DNA of 64,000 bases from Caprimulgus europaeus (lineage: Eukaryota > Chordata > Aves > Caprimulgiformes > Caprimulgidae). The first letter of the stretch is position 1, and every line of letters starts with the position of its first letter. Below the pieces are notes generated by a model. It did no database searches. It was not told the origin of the DNA and saw only the letters and a list, made by a program, of their open reading frames with translations. The stretch covers positions 32,143,295 to 32,207,294 of the forward strand of contig OU015524.1 in assembly GCA_907165065.1 (NCBI GenBank), written 5' to 3'. This document shows positions 49,392-62,264 of the stretch, one piece after another. The position numbers were made by a program, and so were the translations under genes.

Positions 49392-52300
49392 CTGTAGCAT
49401 ACTGCTGTACTGCACATCTACTGGTAGCTATGTAAAACCAACCTGAGCTCTGTTTGCTGAAGGTCCACTCTCAGTTTTGGTGAGCAGCCTGGGGAGCCAA
49501 GCAGTGCTGTGGGAACGCTGTATCCAAATCACAAGACAGGAGCAAGAAGCTGGAGGAAAAGGAAACTTGGGGAAAATTAACAGCTTTAGAAAGGGCTCCC
49601 ACCTGAAGTCCCATTCTTTATGGAATGGAAACTTGTTAATCTGACTCATTGGAGCCATAATGTTATTCATAGTAGTAAGAAATCACACTGCCGGAGACTG
49701 TAGAGTATTTCTCACTAATAATAAACTTTCACATGAGGTAATAAAACATAATAATTGTACATTAAACATAAAAATTGTTACACTGAAAATAAGGTGACAG
49801 GTTAGTGTCTTGCACAGAGTCATTCATGTTCACTTATTCTGAAATAGAAGATTTCCACATCTGATCTTGGTAAAAGCTGCTAGTTTGATGATTCAGCAAG
49901 AATATTTTGGGAAAGCACAGGTTTCCATCTTTATTGGGAGGAATATGAAATAAACAAGATACAACACAATGGGAGAAACTTGAGAGAAATTTCATATATG
50001 GTTATCTTAAGCATCTGTTCATTAACAGCACCGCAGAGAGGGTGGACTATATGGACATCAGGTGTGAAGCAGTGCAGCTGTTGTTATGTTCCTAGGGGAC
50101 ACAATAGAAAAAAAGCAGTTCCCCCCTTTTAGTCGTGATGCTCAAATTAATTTTCAAACACTATTTTTGTCATTCAGCACAAAATATGGCTATTACCACC
50201 CTGTTTTGTTGTTGTTGTTGTCTCAGCGTATTAGAACAGTGTGTATCTGAAACCAGTGTGCCAGATTATGTTCTTGGGTACGGCTAAGAGTTAGAGGCAC
50301 TTTGAAATCCCATGAAAATACTGTTCACAGGAGATGTTGAGTTTATTTTTAAAGAGCTTAGCTGTGAAAACATAATGCAAATTATTCAGATAGTTAGTGG
50401 TAAATGTTGACAAGAAAATACTTGTTTGTGTAAAGCCAGAAAATTTCCACTGTGGGAAAGCTATGATTTTGGCATTTTTCTTCTGTCTCTCTTGGTGTAC
50501 TACCAGTGGTTGTCATTTTTCTTTGCAGGTTTCAATTCTCTTGGCAAACACCAATCAACCAAAAATTATGTTGTCACTTAAAGGTGGCTACGATAGACAG
50601 TAATATTATTTATTTATTTATTTATTTATCTATTTATTTATTAGGGAAAACCAATGCAAAAGGGATTAAATTATTTCCCTAAGGTCAGGGGAAAATGCAG
50701 GAGATAATGGAAGGATTCCAACTAGAATATAATACCGAAACAGGTTCTAGTGTTTTGAAATTAGTTTTCTGAATACCCAAACCCAAATGTTAGAGAAGGT
50801 CAGGAGGCCTGTGGGTTGGGATCTTCTTCTAGAAGGCCAATCTGGTTTTTCTCCTTTTCTTTCCTTACAACTGATCAGTGACTCCTGGAACCTCAGAAAT
50901 TTGCCTTCCTTGCTTTTCCCAGCATTTCCATGAGTGATTTCAGCTGTGTGGAACCAGCATGTTCAGTTGTAGAAATGTTTTGTCAAAACGCTTCCCAAAG
51001 GCTTTGGGCCAGTCTATTTGCACTGTGCTGTAGTCATGATGCTCAGTCCCCATGCTCAGAGTCAATGCAAGAGCTCTCTTGAAGAGTTTGAGAAAGCATC
51101 TTCTCCACCTCCTATTAGAAACATGTTAACAAGGATTGACAGTATCCACACAGATCAAACTCAAGGTCAGTAACAGCAAGTTAGTGGTTTCTGTGGGCTG
51201 TCCTGAAGAACAGTAAAGCAGATTTTTCCCAGACGACATGCCAAGCTAACTGCCTCTCACAGCTTTATGGCTGGTGATATTGGCATTTTATGTCATATTG
51301 AAGTTTATGGCTCTGGACAGGAAACAGCAACGTGAATGGGCAGCCAAGTGATGTTGGTGTGCCTCGGGGGAGGAGTAACAGCACTGTGGGTAAGAATTTC
51401 ATGATTTATGATATGACATTAAAGAAAGATAATTGAGCTATGAAGCTAGAAATCATCAGCTCTTTCATTTCTTGAAGAGAATTTTAGTGCTGCAGAAAAG
51501 TGGCAGATTGGAAGCCCTTGAGTTTGGAGTCCTTTTGTTTGTGAAAGAGCAGGTACAGTATGAACAGCAACAATATGTTCTTGCTCTCCCTAAAAACTTC
51601 CAGGGTGATGAGACTGCTTATTTACAGTCTTTTTCATTTTCTTTATTTGCTATTGAGGCTGCCTTCAGGGCAGTCAATTTTATTGGTGATTTTTGTGTGT
51701 GCACTGAGTGCCTAAGTTGCATTCAGGCCTGCTCCAAAACCTGCTCAAAACTCTTCATTGGTATAAAAGACAATTTTATGGAGCTCTATGAATGATGATG
51801 AGAATCCTTCAACTTATGACCTGTAAGATGCCAAACATCCATTTGACAGCATCATCACCTGAAGGACCCATAGTCTAAGCATCCTGATCAGGTTCACCAA
51901 AATGATTCCCTCTTTAAATTGCAACAGTATCCCTTCTGATCTCCCTCAAATGATTGATTGCAATTCATAACATGTCTACATACCACTAAATACCATGAAC
52001 AGACTCTATGAAATCAGTAATGCTTACAAATAAAAAGTTCCTTCCCGAAAGTTTTGACCTTTCTGCCATTGCAGGTAATAGCTGCCAGCTTCCAAGTGCC
52101 CTGAGCACGTTCTTTGCCTTCAGTTATTTCCCTGTATATATGTGAGACACCCAGAGGATAATGGTGTAGCTGTCAAGCCGAGAAATGTCCTCTTTTTCAA
52201 GTAAAATAACAAAGTAATAAAAGCCCTAGGTATGTATGACTTTACTAGACACTGATTTTCTTTTTTTTTTTTTACTGTTCACAGAGAAAGCTGAGAGATG

Positions 52301-54016
52301 TATTCAAAATAACCTGCATTCTGTCTTTCCAGACTAAGCCACTGTTGTTTGCTATTTATTTTGATGTTTTTCTTAGCCTAGATCTTTGGCATTTGTTGCT
52401 TCATTGGCTGCCTTTGCCTTGGAAGTGATACTTAGGCAAATGAAGGTGGTGTCTCAGAGAAAAATCACTCAGTCCAGCCAGCTTTATTGTGCCTAGATAT
52501 CAACATGTTAAATGTCTGTGGTAAGCTGATTGTTGCATTTTCCTCCATACTGCAGGACAGGTACTACAAAGCCTCATCCATTCTATCTTTTTTACTCTAA
52601 GGTGAGCTGAATTATCTGTTGGAAATGTCTGTTTGCTCTTTGCCTATAAAAATAGCTTAGACAATCAGCTCTAGACCAGAGTGTTTACTTTTAGGCAATT
52701 AAAATTAGGTGACATCATTCCTACCCCCAGTATGCATTGTAATAATGACATATAGAAACAATATTCACCTTCCTTGGCCAAAGCTGGTGAAGGTTATATA
52801 GAAGATTTGCTTTACCTAAGCTATTCCTGCTCAAGTGACAGAAGGAAAGTTCTGCCCCATAGGGGGTAAACCTCACATCTTAGTTGGAGAAAAGAAAATA
52901 TTTATTTAGAAAACCTAAACTGAATGAGTTGATTGGTAGGGATCACTTATTGCAATACATTCCTTTCTCAGCTGTTTCTTTTCACCTGACACAAAAAAAG
53001 TCTTGTTCTTGTCTTTGGTTAGCTTGGTAGATTTTTTACTTTAAAAAAACTTGTAACTTTCTATGAAGTGCACACTTCAAAGTTTGTATTAAAAATTTAA
53101 GGGATGTTTTGGTGCATCAGAACCATGCAGCTAATGTTCCCTTGGTTTAGATTGGTCCTTCCTGTTTGACTTAGGGAGCTTAGATCTTCTATACCCTGCT
53201 GAGAGGGAATGTTTAGGTATTCAGAGAAATCAAAGTTTAAAGGATTCCCAGGGATTTCAAGAATGGACATTTCCTAAAATAAAAAAAAAACTCCTGAAGC
53301 CATTGGTCGGAATTATGAGCTAAAAAGCAAAGGAAGGCTGAGTATAAAATGAAAGAGCAAAAATAAAGAATGAAAGTTTACACACTTCTGAAAAAGCCTT
53401 TTAATCTTAAAGGTCAAAACTAATCTGTTTCTCCCATCAGCTTAGTATTAATAGAAATAATATTTAAAAAAAAAATCATAACAGAAATCTTGCTACACTG
53501 ATTTATAGGGAGTTAAGAAACATTTTAATCCTTAATCCTCTTGACTGTGCATGAGTATGAGCATAACACATGCTTTGTGGAATCTGTCATGTTTAAAATC
53601 TAATCCAGTAACTGGGCCATGGAACCACAGAAAGAGAAGCTGAAAAATATGTTATGAGTAAGTAATCTTCTCCACCTCTTGTTAGTCCAACTGATCAGTG
53701 AAAACCTATTTTTCCTTATTACGTATGACAGACTTCTCTCCTTTTCCTGAGAATATTTCCACAATTCATTATTTCATTTTAGAATTTTAAATTTGTTAGT
53801 TATCTTATTCCCTTAACTTCTTTGTTGAACCTCATATTATAAGTTCTCTTACCCTTACTCTTCATGTCCTTTTAGACAGCTGTAATTCCTTTTCACATTG
53901 ATGGATTTACAAAAGACATTAAGTGGAATTTTTTTGTGGGTTTTTTTTTGTTTTGTTTTACTTAGTACAATCACTTGTAAGGTGCCTATGGGCTAACTGG
54001 AGAAAATACACATTGT
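49392..54016. other. Unique DNA without a supported gene, 4.6 kb
   Basis: An ATTT run lies at 50606-50642 and a possible old SINE trace at 50665-50760 (TTATTTCCCTAAGGTCAGGG followed by GGAAGGATTCCAACTAGAAT). The 120-codon frame at 51433-51795 begins at a non-ATG codon and has no domain. T-runs lie near 52260 and 53940. No exon was recognised. Confidence 0.5.
50606..50642. repeat. (ATTT)n microsatellite
   Basis: About nine TATT units are interrupted once by TATC. A possible old SINE trace follows directly. Confidence 0.85.
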
Positions 54017-54187
54017 AACAGGTTGCCCAGAGAGGTGGTAAAAGTTCCATCTCTGGAAACATTCAAGGTCAGGTTGGATGGGGCTCTCAGCAACTTGATC
54101 CAGTTGAACATGTCCCTGCTTATTGCAGGGGGGTTGGACTAGATGACTTTTAATGGTCTCTTCCAACCCAAACCATTCTATGTTTCC
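54017..54187 (+). mobile_element. CR1 LINE 3'-end fragment
   Basis: It begins with AACAGGTTGCCCAGAGAGGT, continues with CCATCTCTGGAAACATTCAA, GGTTGGATGGGGCTCTCAGC and GGGTTGGACTAGATGACTTT, and ends CCAACCCAAACCATTCTATG. Only one terminal octamer is kept, followed by TTTCC. The copy is 5'-truncated. It ends 85 bp before the inverted repeat at 54273. Confidence 0.92.
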
Positions 54188-54272
54188 AAGTCTTATCTTG
54201 GCTTATAGACAATAATGTGAAATATGGGTGTGTGGAGAGGGTAGCATGAGTTTCCTTCACTTTTTAGTACCT

Positions 54273-54380
54273 ATTCCCTCCACATACCTATTTGATTGTG
54301 CAGCATCAAAATGTAACATAATCTGCCCTCAGATTATGTTACATTTTGATGCTGCACAATCAAAAGTATGTGGAGGGAAT
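54273..54380. repeat. Near-perfect 108-bp inverted repeat (hairpin), origin unknown
   Basis: Left arm 54273-54325 and right arm 54330-54380 are reverse complements around a 4-base loop CCCT (54326-54329). The inner 35 bp (54291-54325 with 54330-54364) pair without a mismatch. The outer 15 bp (54273-54287 with 54366-54380) also pair perfectly. Between them is one internal bulge (CTA at 54288-54290 against A at 54365). The arms show no similarity to CR1 or to the LTRs, have no coding frame, and are not flanked by an obvious target-site duplication. It could be a fold-back duplication from replication template switching, a minimal foldback element, or a transcribed miRNA-like hairpin. Confidence 0.95.
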
Positions 54381-57300
54381 TCAGGGTAGGACGTTATGTC
54401 CCAAATACCATGCACAGAGCTCTGTTTAAATACAGGGGCCCCGAACATGGGTGGATACAGTGGGTTATGGCAGCAACACAGCTTTGTCTGGGGTGGCAGG
54501 AGAGGAGGCTGAAGGAAGGAAACCAGCATCACAGTATCGGTAATGATGCATGCTAGATATGGTGTGTTTGCAGAAAGGTGAAGTGTACTTCAGTCTCAAA
54601 TAATTACTACAACTTTAAGTGGTGATATATTGGCTGAGACAACTAGAAAAAGCTGTAACACAACAGGCTTGTTTTAAGCAGAGTTTTGGTTGGTTGTTTT
54701 GGTTTTTTACCAGACAACTGGCTCACCACATGCCAATGCAGCAAATTAATTGGGGAAATTTTATTATGTAAACATAACAACACTTGTTTTTTACCCTCAT
54801 GCTTCGAGACAGCAAATGTATTTAGCTTAGATTCAGAGAAAAATAACATACCAATTTACAGCCTGATTAACAGCTTTTATTTTCCACCTGATGGCTGCAG
54901 GTGCAGCTCCACTATAATGGCAGGAACAAAGTGAAGAAGGGTGAAAAGGTGAACATATATATTTTCCTCTTTGTTTTTTCCTTAAGTATTTTAGAGCAGG
55001 ATTTAATGCCAAGTTCTAATATAAAGGTCTTATAGGAAGAGCACTGTCTGTCAGGCTCTCTGAAATAAATCCACCTGTTCAGCCATCACTTCAAGAAAGT
55101 GTGGACATCACTACAGTGAATTTAAGCAGCAAACAATGATTCTGTTCACCTGACTTACTTAATTTTTAGGTCTGTCCCTAAAGAGGTCCTACAGATCTTA
55201 AACTCACTGAGGAACATGAGCTGAGCTTCTGTCTACCAGGTCTTAATGCTTGAATTGAGCTCTGCGGGGCAATACTTGTACAGGAGACAATCTTTTATTT
55301 GTTATCAGGCAGAGTGACAGATCTGAATGCAAATAGGGAGGGGTTGTCTGGTTTTGAGGTCTTTTTGGCTAACATAAAGCACTGATTCTGGTTCCCTCTG
55401 AAATTCTGCGTGGGTTTTAAAAAGCTTTGACTTAAGGTTACAGTGGAAATCAACCCTGCTCATGTCATTATTTCAATGTGCAGCATATAAGTGTGTTTCT
55501 ATAATGGTGTTGGGAGAGGAGCACAGTCATCTTATGAAATGTAGTGTCAGGAGGGAAGAAAATGAAAATGAAATCTCTTTCATTCTTTGTTGAGTGCTGT
55601 CATTACAGTTCTCCTGGCCTCTTTTGTCATGTGAGTAACTATGAATGAATATAGTTAATCCTTTGTATGTCTAGGTTTCAACCAAAGGAGTAATAGAATT
55701 TACCTGCAATCTCTACTCCTGTATGTGCAACCTCAGAACTGTACAGTGTGACTAGAAGTGAAGAATACCTAAAATGACCAGGAAATGTATTTAGTCAATT
55801 ATTTACAAAGTTTTTATCAAGTGCTGTTCAGATTGTCAAGCTTTCACTAGCAAAATATTCACTCAGAAGACTTGATGTGCTTCTTGCTGGTAATGCCCTC
55901 GGAACTAAGTCACTTCACAGGCATACTACTTCCTGTGAATCACTGGAATAGGTAATTTGAGGTTTCCAGAGCCACTGGAATGAATCTAGCCCAAAGATTA
56001 CAACCTCACTGCTGGAACAAATTCTGTGCCTCATCCCATACGGACCTAAGTGATAATGTACTAACATTTATTTTAGTGGATAAAGATTGTACATCAGGGC
56101 AGCTGGCTGACATTTGCTCATCCTCTTAGGGAGAGTAGAGTCATTTATGAAGGATTTGGCCTTTTCTACTTGTTTTATCTCCCAGGAGAGGATAGAGGAT
56201 CCCTTTGCATCTGAAGTGGACAGTACTGTTGACAAACATTACAGAGGAGACAGAGTTCTTTTCCCTAGCAACTTCAGGAGACTTAAATGTAAAGGTCAGA
56301 GCTTTAGCTTTCCTTTTATGTTGAATTTCTGTTGCTTTTTGCTGGACTCTTGAAGGATTCAACAGCCAGTTCCTGTTAATACTTAAGTCAAATACACACA
56401 CCTCCTGCTTCTTTTCTCAAGGTCAGGCAGTTATATTCAGGGAGCCACACAAGGAAGTTCTACAAAGCCCATTTTTATAATAGAAGACTGTCCTACAGCT
56501 GCTCTCTCTGGTCATTATGCTCCCTGAAGCAGAAAGCCACTCCTAGTAAAGTTGCAGGCAATAGTATGAACCCATCAAATTAAAATTAATTTCAACTTCC
56601 GCAATTAAAACTGGCATATGGACCTGCAACTTTTTAAGATGGAAAGTGAGGCAGCTAGAAGGAAAATATTTGCACCGCTGCTGTAAAAAAAGAAAAAATG
56701 AAAGAAATATCCTGGGGAAATGCCTGTTTACCTTTTACTTCCCTTTACTAGGACAAAACAGTCAGACTTGGATTCATCTTGTCCAACTTCTGGCAGCTGA
56801 GATCATAAGATTCACTGAAGTCTATGTCTGTTGTCAAAGGATGGAGATAAACACCTCCAGATGATAAGTCAGTTCTGAGGCATGATAAAAAGCCTGTCTC
56901 ATTCCACTGACCACTGAAAGTGACCTTAGAATGCTCAGCCTGACTTCCTCAAAAAAATCCCAACAGTTAGATGGAATTATATAGATTAAAGCCAACTGAA
57001 GTTTCATCTGGTAATAAGTCTAAACCAAACTGTTTTATTTCTAGATGTGCAATTTCTTTGAGTAAATGAGCTGAGGGAAAGATGAGAGAATGTTTTAGTT
57101 CTGAACAGGAATTCCAGTCTTCCATACGCATTAGAGATTCTCCCAATTATCTGCACCTGAAAAATAGGACTGATGGGGGAAAAAGATAAAGAGGAACCAA
57201 ACATGTAAACAGAAGCACACAGGAAGTTGGATTTGGAATAAAATGTAATGGAAAACCATTGTGAACTTTCACTGAACTACTGAAAACTAATAAGCAAACC

Positions 57301-60129
57301 ATAATTTTTATTAAAAGTATCATGGTTCTTCAGCTATTTTCAATTTTAAACTGCAGAAACAGAAGCGAAGAATCTTTTAAAAAGGTGAGAACTCATAAAG
57401 TAAAGAACTAATAATATAGTCTGGTGTTCAGTAATCTGAAACCACAACACAAATGCTAATTTTTGAGAAGTTGCAATACATCAGTCAGAATCAATACTGG
57501 TGACATATGAGACAAAAGAAAATGTAGCTGCATGTCCATCAGAGAAGGAATGAACAGATGGTTTACAAAAGTGGGAAACTGAGGAGGGGACGTGTTTTAG
57601 GCAGGTATATGATGTACTGGATGTTATTGCTACAGAGAGATGGCAGCTACTGTGAGACACTGCTGTGAGACTGGTCCCTGCTCCTGCTGACAGACTCAGC
57701 GATAGCATGGGGCAGTGTTGGTCCTAGTGCACTGCTACACTGTGACAACATCCAGTCTGTCTGGAGAGAGGACAGAGTGTGCTCTTGTCCCCTTGCCTTA
57801 CTATGACCACTAGAAAAGTGGCACTGTCCACGTCAGAGGCTGCTGCGAGACCCTGAAATAAGCCAGCAAAGCTCTGGCAGTGACTGCAGGCTCAAGAGGA
57901 CTGTTACGGCTCACATCTCTGTATTTACCATGTCCTCCTTTCTTTTAAAAGCTATAAAGTCACATCTGAGATGAGGTACTTTCATGCTAGGTGGTTTATG
58001 GACGTGAAAGCCCATATCAAATAAGATTGATCAAAGTAACTGGAGAAAGCAAATCTGGCAGCAGCTTGTCTCTTGGGTGCATTTTGTTGTCAAATGCTCA
58101 CAGAGAGTTACAGACTTAGCTGGCCCCACCTAAGAGAGAGGCTTTGTGAGGTATTCTGCTGTGTAGAGATAGAGACCGTAGTAAATAGCATTAATGGTGA
58201 GTGACAGTCATGCCCTATTTTCTCCACATCACCCAGCTGTGAGTTGGTTGCCTTCATTAGGTGAAAGTTTCCTTGGACTTTGCATAAGGCTGAATTTGGG
58301 ACTGAATTATGCTGCACATAGTCATGGGGCAAGGAGGCAAATGGACTGGAAATTTTGTGTTATGCACATACGGAAAAAAAACAGAAAGAAAAGGAATAAG
58401 CATCTGTGAAATCTGGCACGCATGGATTCGTATAACTAGACATAATCCATGGAACAACTGCAAGGGGAAGGGTACACTTCAATAAATAAGCTACTTTATT
58501 AAAAATGTAAATGACACTAGAGCTATAGAATGAGTGCCAGCATTCCAGCTTACTCAGGAAGATGACAGGAAAGTATGATTGACAATTTTTTTTCTGCAGT
58601 TTGAATTCTCCTTTTTTCAATATCCAAAATATAAAGCTATGGGTTGTAGAAAGTGTTTATTAAACCTAAAAATGAGCAATTCAGACATTACATGTGCCAT
58701 AGTACAATGGTAAATGAGGAAGAATTGAAATAAAAGTGACACCAGTGGTGGTAGTGTTATTTTCAGAAAGGCTGAAAAAGGGTATTACTTCTATGATCTT
58801 AAATATTTGGATTGTTATGATAGATAAACACTTGAAAAGTCATAGCATGAAAGTGTAAGTGGTAGAGTTCACAGAGTTAAATCAGTAATTGATCCTGGAC
58901 CTATGAGATATACAATAGAAATTCTAAATAACTGATGTGATTCTTCTATGTGTGTACGTAACTGTGGGTGCAATTCCCTGTGCAAATACATTATAAATGT
59001 TTTGAGATATTCCATGATTACTGCCACTAATAATATGAGCTGTGATTTTTATTAATCATTATTTTATTACTGTTGTAGTAAAGCTCTAGAAATAGACACA
59101 TCAGATGTAAATCAACTCTGCTCTGTTGACTTTTAATTCGGTCATGCCAATGTGCAACACCAAGGAGTAGTTCAGTATTTGGACACAGATATATAAGCAG
59201 CTTCCTACACATAGAGAAAATGTGTTTATCTTTTACCTGAGATATATTAGTATATCACCTTTTCCCTCACAATTTTTAAATGTGTACAATGAAACAGGTA
59301 TTTACCTGTAGAATACTGAGCGTTAAGTTAACATAAATTCAAAAATTAGCAGGTGGTAAAAATGAATTCAGAGTAGTTCTGGTGTTTTATTATTAGATTT
59401 AATTGTACCATTGTTTTCTGCCTGATGAGCTGGTGCTCTGTAAAACTAAGAGAATGGAAGAGTGAGATTCATCTTTGTTATATGAAAAAGCAATTTTGAT
59501 TTTCTATGTGAATGATGTGGCTTGTGCTGTGGTTTTGAGACTGTTGATCATATCTGATGAGAGAGTTCCTCCTCCTCCAATGGGAAGCCTTGCAGGAATA
59601 GGGATGCTGTTCCAGGAGGGATGCTGCCAGGATGGTGGGGGAAGCCCAGGGGATGCAGCAGGGCTGAACCAGTGGCCCTGAAAGGCACCAGGACACCTCC
59701 TGCAGCAGCATGACTGTTTCTTTTGAGAGCCTAAGAGACTGTCTACAAGGGTAGGGCTCACAGCTTCCATTATCTAGTGAATTCCATCTCATTTATTTAC
59801 TTTCTGTTCTACTGAAATTCTCTATGCCGTTTCCATAACACAGGGTGCTTCCCCAGCTCTAAAGATACATGGCATTTTGGGGGCTGGGTGCCAAGGGCCC
59901 ACAGGAACAATCACTGTCAATAAGGGGGCTCAAAGTTGTTATTCCTGCATGAGCAGTATCTGCACTGCCTGGGGAACCAGTTCTTCTGGATGAAAAGAGC
60001 TATAAATGTAAGGTATTATTAGCACATGACTTTGTAGTGAGCCACCCTCAGGCCACATTAAGGTTTTTGATGTTTCTCGGTTGCAGCCTCTAAAGGGATC
60101 TTAACATGATTTCAGAAAAAGAAAGAAGA

Positions 60130-60500
60130 AAAATAAAGAACCTTCAATCTCTTTTTATTTTTTTTTTATAAAAATGAAAACGCTTGCATTTTGATTTTTA
60201 TTTCTCTTTGGAGCTGCTGTTTTCTTAAGATTCAGACTGAGTATCTTGATTATGCTCTTTTAAAAGTGACCTTGATCTTTTAAAAATGTAAATTAAAATA
60301 AAAGATCTGGTGACCTTTTTATTGAGGTCTCCAAAGAGCTGAGAGGAGCCATCCCTGTCTCCTAGTGCTGCAGGAATACCTCCTGCTATGGAACACAATA
60401 TTAAACTGTGTTAAAAATGCCCCGAGGGCCGTATTGATGAGGGGAAACTCACCCTCCACGGCCTTTTTAACATTCAGCAACTGTGTAACTTGTTTGTTTC
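60130..60500. promoter_or_regulatory. Possible conserved non-coding element
   Basis: TGACCTTGA at 60267-60275 is a perfect extended nuclear-receptor half-site (TCAAGGTCA on the minus strand, ERR/SF-1 type). A second TGACC lies near 60310. The surroundings are rich in homeodomain-type TAAAT/ATTAAA sequences, followed by a GC-richer block (about 60418-60465). I judge it a candidate by texture only; no alignment was possible. Confidence 0.2.
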
Positions 60501-61701
60501 CTCTGTGTTGGAAATGTCAACAAATGTCACCCAAGTTTTTTGCTTTCCTTTCCTATCTTTTGACATATTATTTGATATGTGTATGAGAGTGTAGAGTATA
60601 CTAATAAAGGAGTTTTGTTCTCCAGTGAATTAGCAGAGTGAGTGTAAGGCTGTACTGAAGAAAGATTTCTTCTATTAGTTTTGCCATTAGGAAAAAAAGT
60701 AACACTCTACAAAAGACTTACTGAAGAAAGAGATAAAAAGAAGACTTACTAGCTCATAGTGGTATATCCTTCTTCTAATATGGGGTCTCTGTTCATTAGT
60801 CTAGAATTTTCCTTGCAACAAATTTTGAGTGCTTTGTCCAGACCATTGAGATACGCTTTTTAGAAAAGTGACTCCGATTGCTTTCCTAGGAGACTATTTC
60901 ACAGTAATGACTTCTTGGATCTAAATTTCAGAAGTCTTTAAATGTCTTTCCTAGCTAAATAAAAAATTCAGAGATTACTTGGTTCCCCAAAAGTGAGATT
61001 CCCAAATGTTCTTGATGATACTGAGAGATTGTGGGTGCCTCAGTTGTTTTTGGAAATACGTCTGTAGTTCCTAAACCACTAATATTCTTTGAAATTGTAC
61101 CCTTTGCCTTTAATGAGGCTGCTGATATTCAGATTAAATTATCCTTTGAAAATAGTAATTTATTATACATGATAGCACTAGGTACATAATATAACTAAAA
61201 TAGGTAGAATATTATATTTAACATTTATAACGCACTTTTTGTACTAGTATAACTATTTAATGAGAGCAGTGTTGAGAGGCCCCCAAAACAATTGGGATTA
61301 TAATTCCCACATGCTATGTGAATGCATAGAAAGAAACAACTTCAGCTGAAACTGCTTTCAAATGTGTTGACAGGACCGAAAAACAATGAGAAGTGAAAAG
61401 CTTTGCTTTCATTGTAAGGGCAGAGAACCCACATAAAATATTAAGAGACATTCCAAAGGACAAATACCAGATGTCTGTGACAAAGCAGTGAAATTAAGTT
61501 CTGGTGTGCACCAAGATCATCTATCCTTTTAATCTTCAGCAGTTTTATACACACCAAATTCTGACGACCTCTATATCTCTGCAATGTGTTAAACAATTCT
61601 TTGTCATCTTTAACAGCCAGATGTTTCAACTATTTGTAGATGGTCATTCTACACATATTTAATTTTTGTTTTGTTTTTTATTCCAATTTGTTCTCCTAAT
61701 G

Positions 61702-61725
61702 AATAAATAAATAAATAAATAAATA
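61702..61725. repeat. (AAAT)n microsatellite
   Basis: Six tandem AATA units form a small microsatellite with no visible associated element. Confidence 0.85.
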
Positions 61726-61909
61726 GTTCTGTTAAAGCACCTCTGGATCAATCTGTGAAATTGAACCCTGTAAAACATTTAAAGACTATGTACCAATTAT
61801 GTGCTGGGTCCTTAGTGAAATGTGCCCTGACTGCAGTTTTCAGCAGCCAGGGTAGAATGTGATGCCAGGGCCGAAACTCCAGGCATGCGGCCATGCCACT
61901 GGCAGCAGT

Positions 61910-62264
61910 CATAAAATCATAGAATGGTTTGGGTTGGAAGGGACCCTAGTGATCATCTAGTTCCACACCCCCCTGACATGAGCAGGGGGGTGTGCACTAG
62001 ACCAGGTTGCTCAAAGCTTCATCCAACCTGGCCTTAAACACTTTTAGGGAGAGGGCATCCACAGCTCCTCTGGGCAACCTGTTCCAGTGTCTCACCATCC
62101 TCACAGTAAAGATTTCTTCCCAATATCTAATCTAAACCTGCCCTCTTTCAATTTAAAGCCATTACTTCTTGTTCTATCACTACCTGCCCTTGTAAAAAGT
62201 CCCTCCTCAGCCTTCCTGTAGGCCTATTTCAGGTACTGGAAGGCTTCTATAAGGCCTCCCCTTA
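61910..62264 (-). mobile_element. CR1 LINE 3' fragment with intact 3' end
   Basis: The plus strand opens CATAAAATCATAGAATGG (61910) and continues GTTTGGGTTGGAAGGGACCC, GTGATCATCTAGTTCCACAC, CTCTGGGCAACCTGTTCCAG and CTTCTTGTTCTATCACTACC. It ends with AAGGCTTCTATAAGGCCTCC near 62258. The segment AAAAAGTCCCTCCTCAGCCT corresponds to the plus-strand copy at 27867, so both appear to belong to the same CR1 subfamily. It is 5'-truncated within ORF2. Confidence 0.92.

Larger units (their letters stand above)
54381..61909. other. Unique DNA without a supported gene, 7.5 kb
   Basis: Frames are short or overlap on both strands (for example 59475-59681 against 59478-59792). A moderately GC-rich patch at 57640-57900 and another at 59560-59760 show no known repeat or domain. 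An AAAT run lies at 61702-61725. The stretch 60130-60500 looks evolutionarily constrained by its motif content and is listed separately. Confidence 0.5.

Noticed and set aside
51433..51795. 120-codon frame
   Set aside because: It begins at a TTG codon, has no recognised domain and no splice context; most likely chance.
59475..59792. Overlapping frames in a GC-richer patch
   Set aside because: Frames are open on both strands because of composition; no domain or known repeat was recognised.
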